Below are positions 19,489-26,752 of a DNA stretch of 26,752 nt, in pieces (within the stretch, counting starts at the first letter, position 1; the number at the start of each line of letters is the position of its first letter). The translations under genes were made by a program, and so were the position numbers. Under the pieces are notes generated by a model. The model ran no database searches. It saw only the letters and a program-made list of their open reading frames with translations, and was not told the DNA's origin. Source of the DNA: Hyphochytrium catenoides (taxonomy: Eukaryota > Sar > Hyphochytriomycetes > Hyphochytriales > Hyphochytriaceae); NCBI GenBank assembly GCA_900088475.1, contig FLMG01000369.1, positions 66,918-93,669 of the forward strand. Reading direction: 5' to 3'.

Positions 19489-22187
19489 TCAACCAGCAAG
19501 TGCAGTCCCCTCAACGGGGAGTTTTCTAGCTTCCCTTTGGCTGGCGGTAGGCTTCAGAAAGACGGCAATGAGTACCAATATTACGCAGAAGTAGATGGCA
19601 AGAACAGTGACCGCCCAAGGAAAGCCCGAAGCGCATGCTTCATAATACGAGAAGGTCGAGTCCTCCTCCTCGCCCTTCCAATGGCAATTTGCCGTGGTCT
19701 GCGGTAGTGCTGACACGAGGACTCCGCTTACTATAGGAGCGAAGCTTGAGACCAAACCTAATAAGGAGACCAAGAACCTCGGTTATGCGGGAGATAAAAA
19801 GAGCGATTCAGAGAGAGAGAGGCTCTGCACGACGACATATAGCTAATTTTAGGCACCACCAGACGAAATGGCAGGTCGCAGAATGTGCCACTGAAAAAGA
19901 AAGAGCGGGAAAGTCTACCGGTCTTCATATAATGATAGAATTTCAGCCATTAGCTCAGGGCCGCCACAAGAGAGAGTACTACTAGATGGTTTGATGATAC
20001 TGAGGAGGACAATAATTAAGGGCTTGCATGGTCTTATCTCGTAGGTGCTTGGTTACCTTCTATTCCAGTGAGAATGGAGCTACAAACCTCAGGGTGTCCC
20101 TGCTTTCGAGGCACCGATAACTCCAGCAACACATAGCCAGCGGTGATACTGAAGCCTCCACCTCCACCTGTAAGAGCTACTCCTACTACCTGGAAGAGCC
20201 ACAGGAGTCCCCGCGGCTTCACCTCAAGACCAGCCACAGGTCCCATGAGAGCAAATGATATGATCCCAGTCAGCAGCCCTGCCAAGAGCAAGCTTTTTGG
20301 CTCTTTCGACCTAGCGAGTCGGCCGGCAAGAACGGCACCCCCTGCATAACCCAGGGCTCCAACTGCAAAAAGGAGGCCGACAGTCCCTACGGAGGCTCCA
20401 AGCACCACTTCAAAGTGCTCTTGAAGCAGTGGATTGGTGTAAGCAAAACCCGTGTAGGACAGGGAGATACCCGCTGCACTAGGTAAAGATCAATTGAAAA
20501 AGTGATTAGCATATCATCCGCATTTGACGACTAGAAGGGGCCATAGGTAGTGAACAATGGGAGCAAACCTGCGGATAGTAACGTCGATACCGAGACCACA
20601 TCTCGGAAGGCTAGTCTAGTTTGCGTAACAGGAGCTCTGGGCGGCCCGTCTTCTTCAATTTCTTCTATAACTGAATTGTGGACACTTGTTTTTTGCACAG
20701 GTGAAGCGAGACCTGGTCCTTGCTCCACTTCTCTATCGGCCACAGTTGCCTCGCTTAATCCCTTCAGATATATATTAGACCGAATAGCCCAGGCAAAAGG
20801 ACCACTAAGGCAGAGAGTTAGCAGGCCGAAAGCTAGAAATGGTGCCTTGAACCCGCCTGCCTCGTAGAGCAGTCCACCCACAGTCGGTCCCAAGACGAAG
20901 GCAGTCCCTGTATACAACGCACTCAGTAGATTATTATCCAAAGCATGACACAGGTTAAACTCTTGTGCTTCAAGCGGCCACTCATCACTTCACACACCTG
21001 AGAATATCTCACGAGTTCCCATGGCCTCTCCGACACATGCCCTAAACTCATGCGTGATTATTGAAGTTGCTCCTACAACTATTACGAAGAAGAGAAGAAA
21101 GGCTTGATGTTACAGATACCGGTCGATCATAAACATACGCAAACGTTTAGAGATGTCTTAGAGATACACGAGGGATCGCTGTGCTAGACGCTACACTTAT
21201 ACCTGCGAATGCGCCACCCATGCCTTGTCCGACCCTCATGCAGTAGAGTAACGGCAAGCTATCTTCGGCAAGCCCAAAGCCTACCATCGCCGCACCCATG
21301 ACTACAAGACCTAGCAGCAAGGTCATTATCCGGCCTATTCTGAGTAGAGAATTAAGACGTCAGAGGCAACGATCAGGAACATCGTTGACTAGTAAAAGAC
21401 TTAGCTAGATAGACGTGAGGCACAGACAGGAAAGCAGGACCAGTGGATGCGCACAGTGGCAGTTAGGAAAAGGATGGCAGGACGTGGACTAACTTCAGAC
21501 AAAATAAGCTAGCCGGCGGGACAAAGAGACTCGAGCTCAACGGAAAGATGCCAAATATGACTCCGGTCTGAACGCCGCTGGCCCCTAAATTATCCATTGT
21601 TCCTATGAGCGGGATTCATGTGGTTAGACACCAAGAGGCTTTTACGAACAGACGAACGGCTTTACCTTGGAGAAAGGGCAGCGGAATCGAGACTCCGAGA
21701 TACATGAGAAAGACAGCGAACGAGGAACAAAAGAGAATAATGCAGTTTGTCTTAGTGTAGCGCAACCTGGGCGCTACATTTGAGGCCGATCCTGGGAGAG
21801 ACGGTTCTGGGCCAAATGTCTCGCCTTCTAAGGTTTAGAAAGGCAATGTTAGGGCATAATATAGCCACCAGGAGCGCAAGATACCGACGAAGTAATAGCG
21901 GTGGCAGAGATGAGAAGTAGGAACGCATTAGGGTGTAACCACCATCAGCTAAGAAGATCGTTTTGCCTACCTCTAGTCAACTTGTTGTCCACCTGCTGCG
22001 GCTTGGTATCACAAAGAGGCCGCTCTCCATCCACTGAAAGGTCGTCAGGTTGCCTGCTGGTTCCTACAATAATGGAGGATGATGCAGAGGAAGAAAGTAT
22101 CGGGGAGAGCCACCGCGGACATGATTCTTCCAGTTGCTGATAAGAAGCTCTCTCTTCCGGGTTGAGATCGGTGTCCTGGGGCCACAT
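19489..22187 (-). CDS. Major facilitator transporter, SLC18B1-like, eight exons
   Basis: My exon model on the minus strand is 22187-21971, 21827-21666, 21602-21494, 21339-21203, 21072-20994, 20921-20569, 20473-20057 and 19757-19489: 1743 bases, 580 residues, with phases agreeing at every junction. Introns are 63-299 bases with GT donors and AG acceptors; the junctions at 20993/20922 and 21202/21073 are the least certain. The cytosolic N-tail (1-100) is polar and holds YQQL at 16-19, then about 12 membrane helices follow from residue 101. The motifs GTAFVLGPTVGGLLYE and PFLAFGLL match the TM5-6 region of SLC18B1 (vesicular amine/polyamine transporter family); the SLSYTGFAY and LFAVGALGYAGG segments match TM7-8. 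The central loop (about 284-340) is acidic. By family it is likely a proton-coupled exporter of an organic cation into an endomembrane compartment; the substrate is inferred. It is not an NRT2 nitrate transporter. Confidence 0.85.
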
Positions 22188-22900
22188 ATGTAAAAGAATT
22201 AACCCTTCTCAGTGATCGTGAACAGTGTTGCCTGTAGGACGCCAACAAGGACGTCTGATTAGCAGATAGCTTTGAAAGGGTCTCTACTAGTCCTGGAGGA
22301 CGCTGCTACCGTCGCTTAGTCCTGAACCGATTGCAGCAGGTGCCACACTTCGTTGTCTGATTCCTCTCTGCTTCTCATTGGTCACCAAGCTCATGCGTCC
22401 GTCGTGTAGGACACTAGCTGGTATGGTGGCGGCTGCGTCTTCTTGCTGCTGGATGTCTGTCCGGTTATAACTCGAATAGGCAACATTGGATTAGCGGAAA
22501 GACCAGCAGAAGGAGAGGGAGAGGAGGACATATAGATGTGCACAGATCCCTATGAACTTGGCTTCACCCCATATCTCGACGGGGAAAGGTGCTGGGGCCT
22601 TCTTGTCGTCTTCCCCTTGTCGTCTATTATCCTTTCTCCTCATCCTAGGCGGAGGGAGTCCAGTGAGGGCCGGCAGCAGCAGAGCGGCACTGCTCTTCGT
22701 AGAAGACAGGTGGTGCAAAAGCTATCATCATCCGAGGAGGCGGTAACGTTAGAAACGGTTTTCCTGCGTGTGAAGGTTGTTTCTTGACCCAGAAGTTCCA
22801 AAGTAGGGGGGAGAAGCTGGGGGGAGGGGCACGGTATGACGATGTCCGTCCTTCTTATTCTGTCCTTCTTCCTACTACGAGCCGCGGCTTGCCCCCACTG
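22188..22900. other. Spacer between the transporter start and the retroelement remnant
   Basis: Contains the presumptive promoter and 5' leader of the transporter (minus strand) and the 3' flank of the decayed pol region. Overlapping short ORFs on both strands resemble nothing known. In a complete DIRS/Ngaro-type element a tyrosine recombinase would be expected here, downstream of pol; I see none. Confidence 0.55.
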
Positions 22901-23840
22901 TTACAACTCACAGCGTTTGCACAGGAAACGAAAATTGGCATTGAACGTCTTTCTCCCATCTGAAATCGACATAATCCACCAGGAGTGTACACTGCAAACG
23001 TCCTGCTCATAGTAGTAGAGGCCACCATAGCGCCCCTTCCCATCGTGGACACACAAGCACTCCGGAGCTCTTCTGTTGCTCGATACGCCGTAGTATTGTC
23101 CAGGAATGAGGGGAAACGGGGGAGCCCACCAGCGTTCTGTGCTCTTCGACCAAAATTGGACTAGTGCGCCTCTCCCCTTTGCCCCTTCCGCGCTGTGCCA
23201 CCAGAAGTGTGTGATTTTCTGTGCGTTCCGTTTCTCTGCAAAACAATCATCGTTGCTATCCCGAACCTTCTTCGCACTCGCTCGTGCCCTTGCAAAGTTA
23301 CCTGCCATTGGTGCCGTGCGTCCCACCGCGAGAAGAGGTAATCTGCTATTTCGTTGGTCGTCCCGGGCAGGTGCTCTATCTCCTGTGGCCCTGTCAGCCC
23401 TCTCTTTTTGCATAGCCCGAGCATGAAGTACAGCTCCCGCTGCATCTTCCTTGTTGAAGCACTCGCTCGCTTCTTGAAGGCCCATATCGTCGAGCTCGAA
23501 TCGGTCTGGAACTTCCGCGCTTCCCCTGTTAAGAGGTCCCCTGCTGCCCGTCCTGCCCTTCTCACTGCTGCTCTCGTCTCCAGGACCGCTATAGGTAGAC
23601 CCAGCTCCTGCTTGCTCCACTCTCCTCGAATCGCTCTCAATATTTTTTCTCTGTTCCTTCTCGCCTTGTTAGGACTGCTCCCCAGCCGCCCTCTTCTTCC
23701 TTTGATGCGTCGGTTGTCAGCACGTGCCGCACCTCTCTCGGCCACAATTCTGTATCGGGCAGCTCCTTTAGTTTGATGACCATCGTGCGAACCATCTTTT
23801 CCAACCTGCCGCTGAGCCGTACGCTGCCTTCCCAATCCAT
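22901..23840 (-). pseudogene. RNase H and C-terminal pol segment, frameshifted
   Basis: From about 23840 one frame carries the RNase H start (LTTDASKEE...GGWGAVL). Near 23650 a second frame takes over, with TDSSSTIWAFKK, ELYFML and the final HLPGTTNEIADYL. From about 23330 a third frame carries NDDCFAEKRNAQ, ALVQFW and WWAPPFPLIPG up to a TGA/TAA-bounded end at 22901. Three frames in under 1 kb imply at least two indels here, plus one at the junction with the reverse transcriptase near 23800. Confidence 0.7.
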
Positions 23841-24797
23841 TCTTTGACCTCTAAGGCGTTGTAGAATGGGCGTAGTAAGGTGGCGCTTGATAGCTTTGCC
23901 TGTCGTAGGCTGCAGATCACTCCGATCACGACCCTGGATTGCGCTTCTTTACCCATCGCCGTGTTTTCTCGTCTTAAATCTTTCCTCATTCTCTCTAGCT
24001 TTTCCCACGTCTTTTCCTGTACCTCCACTCTTCCTTCCTTCAAGTCTATTGTGAACCTCAGGAGATGTAGGCGATGGCTTGGCTCCCACTGCCCCTTGTC
24101 TGGATGACGCCCCAGCCCCAGCCTGTGCATAAGTCTGTCCACATACGCCCGGCCCCTTAGTATCCTTGTCTCATCTGCTACCAGTGGCCAATCGTCCACG
24201 TAGTTGAAGACGTGATGGCCCTTTCGTCGCACGTGCCTCGACACTACTTTCATGCACTTGCAGAACATCTTCTCCGGGGGGCTCCGATGCCAACCGAAAG
24301 GTAGGACTTGATACTGGTAGAGTTGCCCCATCACCCTTATCTGGAACTACTTTTGGTCGTCCGGATGAGTCGCTAGCATATGGTAACCGTCTCGCAAGTC
24401 CCATGTCACTCCGACCATCCCCTTGTCGCGCCATAACCCCCAAGTCTCGAATTCTCTCGTACCGCACACTCTTCGACTGCACGTGTTTGTTCAACGGTTG
24501 TAGGTTGGCTATCAACCGAACTTCCCCCGGTTTGTTCTTGTGAATGAAGAAACACGGGCTCACAAATCCCTCGCTCTCGTCTATTCTCCTCCGCACTCCC
24601 ATTGCCACTTCTTTCTCCAACTCGCTCCGACACTGCTCCTTGGTTATCCCGTTGGCGCGAAGCCAGTAACCATAATCGAACCTTTCCGGCGCCCCAGCCG
24701 CCCATGGGTTTCTTACTCCCTTCCTTATCCAACTTACCACTAGCCCGCTCCTATATCTCGCCACTTTGCCCTTACTCTCTGATATAGTGGCGTACAC
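23768..24797 (-). pseudogene. Reverse transcriptase domain, frameshifted and with an internal stop
   Basis: The N-terminal part (24797 to about 24415) contains FDYGYWLRANGITKEQC, EEVAMG-type helices and the fingers motif VRLIANLQPLNKHV. The frame then shifts near 24415; the catalytic block WDLRDGYHM follows in the new frame, is interrupted by a TAG at 24349-24347, and resumes with YQVLPFGW, then YVDD (24202-24191). All catalytic Asp residues can still be read, but not in one frame. One frame change plus one stop within about 1 kb marks it as non-functional. LPFGW followed by SP is characteristic of DIRS/Ngaro-type enzymes. Confidence 0.75.
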
Positions 24798-26752
24798 TGG
24801 GAAGACTTGCTATTTATTGACGCTTGTTCTGTCCCAGTGCCCATCAGAGAGGTCGTCTCACGAAACAACTTTCGGTCCGCGCCAGGGCCCGAGGACTTGT
24901 TGCTGCCTCGGCCTCCAGCGCTTTCTGTCTGTCGTTGCTCACCGACTCGTCCGCGTCCGCCGCGTCCGTACTAAAGAAAGTAAATTTAGCTGAGCGCTAG
25001 GAAGAGGAGTCTCTGACAAAATTTATAAGCTGTAATTGATGGAGCTGGTTGTTGGTGCTTTTGCTTTGTTTGGTAAGTTGAGAAGTGATATGCATTATTG
25101 AAGTGCTTCTTGAGCTCATGGTGCTAATTTGAAGCTTTTAATATGAAGAACTATGAGTTATCGCTAAAGTCTCCTACGGATGCTGTGTTGTTAGAGTTAA
25201 GAAGTCACCTTTCTAATGCTATGTGGCGAGCTGCAAGATGCAACCTCAATCTTGCCTTTGATGGCTGCGCTTTTGGCGCTTAACCGGTAGGAGTTAAGAA
25301 ATAAAGTCATAGAGTTTGGACTAAGTGCGGATGGGCAAAGGAAGTAGTAAGCTAAAAATGGAGAGAGGATAAATTTAGCAGAGATGAAGTAGGGCTGAGA
25401 TAGAGCCTCAAAAGATCCTGAGATTGTGATGTAGAAGTTGAAGAAGAAGGAAAGATTTGTGTGTCCGTTGGAAACCTAGCTGTTTGCCGCTCGCGTTGTA
25501 ACGGATGAAGCCAATGTTCAGCACAGTTGAAATCTCACTTTTCCTGTGCTGATGTCGTCGTCATGGATAAAGTTCTAAGGCAGAGTCTGGTGAGAAAGCC
25601 AGAAATAGATTCAGACAAGAGCCAAGAAGGGTCAGCAGCGTGGACTGCACGAGCCAACTTTCAACTCGTACCTACCTCCTCTCCACAAATATCGACCTCC
25701 ACCTCGGCCACCATACCGTTGCCATTCACACTCCTCCAACTCTGTGTTCTTACGGTGGGCGTTGATCTCTGCCGCTCGCACACAGAGTCGCGCTCATCTA
25801 AGCGAGCTCGCGCCACCTCAGAGACTGCCAAGCTGGCGGTTCGCATCCCGTGCTCTGCCTTTAGACATTGAAAGCGCCAACCACCGGTCCATCACTAAAC
25901 CCATGATCTGCGACCCTGCAGCCTTCAGATGGGCCCTGCCATCAAAGTCCGGATCGTCTGCTTATTTGCACGCTGATGTGCACAGCGTTGACCCAGCCGT
26001 GTAGTAGGTGTGTAAGAGAATACACTCCTCACGCACAGGTGTTGTCACAGCTTCCATCCAGCTTAGATGGCCTTGCTCCCTTAGCTTCATAGCTCTGTTT
26101 ATGGCTAGTTCTGAAAGTGCTGTATCGAACTCCCTCAAACTTTGTTGACCATTGACAAAACTGCATTAGTGACATAGGAGTTACATCCATTGGTGGTTCC
26201 CACAAGTAGCTGGCCAGTTCGTCCCTTCCTCCCTGGGTAGGGAGGTTATGCACCCGCCTATCTCATCTTCGTCGCCTGCATGCGTCCAGATATTTTGCCT
26301 GCTTCTTCCAGACTAGAGCCTCCAGCTCTTCTTCCTTTTGTTCTTGTTGCATCTTTCGTTCTCCTTGTTCACTCTGTGTCGACCCGCGACTCTGTCGTTG
26401 CTGGCACCTGCCAACTCCTTTCGGATCTCAACCAATCGCGCTACGCCATAAGGTTGGAGCTTTACACCTTTCTCTCGCTGCGAAGTAGTCTGCGCGAGAG
26501 AGGGAAAAAAGAGCGGAAGAGGGAGTGAAGACGAGCTTCCCTCTCTCTCGCCAGTGACCGCGCTCCCGGTTGCTTCTGCTTTATTTGGCCTCTTCCCTCG
26601 ATCAGTCTCACTCCCTATCTTTTCTACTACTCTCTCTCGCGATACTCCGGGCTGCTCATCTTCTCACGTCTGCGTTTTCCACCTCCCCCTTTCTATCTTC
26701 CAAGTCCTCCCTCATTATCTCTCTGCCTTTTCTTCTCCTTGTTAATTTTCTC
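24798..26752. other. Region 5' of the retroelement with no assignable gene
   Basis: From about 25010 to 25500 the sequence looks AT-richer than its surroundings and has many short stops; it includes aagaaataaag near 25300. From 25.5 to 26.3 kb there are short ORFs without known similarity; one minus-strand frame at 26029-26350, interrupted by a TGA, vaguely recalls a recombinase N-terminal domain. The last 250 bases are CT-rich, like other promoters or leaders in this window, so a gene may start beyond the edge. The retroelement's gag-like region might also have lain here but is not recognisable. Confidence 0.5.

Larger units (their letters stand above)
22901..24797 (-). mobile_element. Decayed retrotransposon pol remnant, DIRS/Ngaro-like
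   Basis: Minus-strand conceptual fragments follow in the order of a reverse transcriptase - RNase H polyprotein but lie in successive frames. Landmarks include VSPCFFIHK and VRLIANLQPLN, YQVLPFGW, NYVDDW (24202-24191), TTDASKEE...GWGAVL, and HLPGTTNEIADYL. After RNase H comes a segment with DCFAEKRNAQ and WWAPPFPLIPG, which resembles the D.FA...N / PP..LIP block typical of DIRS-class (tyrosine recombinase) pol proteins. I see no LTRs, integrase or recombinase in continuity, so ends are undefined and the element is probably truncated and dead. Stated ends are the limits of recognisable coding sequence. Confidence 0.75.

Noticed and set aside
19489-22187. Transporter next to nitrate reductase as an NRT2 nitrate transporter in a nitrate gene cluster
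   Set aside because: The sequence follows SLC18B1 in the TM5-8 region and lacks the NRT2 signature motifs. No nitrite reductase is present either, so a nitrate cluster is not supported.
23106-24107. Several + strand ORFs of 60-140 codons opposite the retroelement
   Set aside because: They are antisense shadows of the reverse transcriptase and RNase H fragments, which carry the recognisable motifs.

Overview
This is nuclear DNA from a eukaryotic microbe. Genes carry GT-AG introns whose phases I could match by eye (one in the LanC-like gene, one in the kinase gene, seven in the transporter gene). Spacers are long and rich in CT, GA and CAG simple repeats. The gene set (assimilatory nitrate reductase, hybrid histidine kinase, LanC-like protein, SLC18-type transporter, tyrosine-recombinase-class retrotransposon remnant) suits a free-living, nitrate-using protist such as a stramenopile alga, or a fungus-like organism. 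I cannot name the taxon from the sequence.

Layout. 348-2402 (+) is a two-exon LanC-like gene. It is tail-to-tail with 3007-6612 (-), a two-exon sensor kinase of about 1124 residues with two complete kinase cores and two receiver domains. From 6.6 to 12.8 kb there is no long ORF. The 7-11 kb part has splice-flanked short open stretches on the + strand, ending near a good AATAAA, and may hold an unrecognised intron-rich gene. From 11.0 to 12.1 kb there are tandem, CAG-rich and CT-rich repeats. 12782-13831 (+) is a single-exon class I methyltransferase.

13.8-15.9 kb is spacer with a 40-bp tandem duplication and a short perfect hairpin; it may include the 5' leader of the next gene. 15904-19239 (+) is an uninterrupted 1111-residue nitrate reductase (molybdenum cofactor, dimerisation, cytochrome b5, FAD and NADH domains) with an unusual low-complexity insertion. 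It converges on 19489-22187 (-), an eight-exon SLC18B1-like major facilitator transporter. 22.9-24.8 kb (-) holds a decayed retrotransposon pol region of DIRS/Ngaro type, broken by about four frame changes and a stop. 24.8-26.75 kb has no assignable gene and includes a stretch that looks AT-richer.

The genes look like separate housekeeping, signalling and transport functions, not one pathway. Nitrate reductase is the only clear nitrate-assimilation gene; its neighbour is not a nitrate transporter. The least conventional items are the dual-core kinase, the insertion and hinge of the nitrate reductase, and the possible hidden gene at 7-11 kb.
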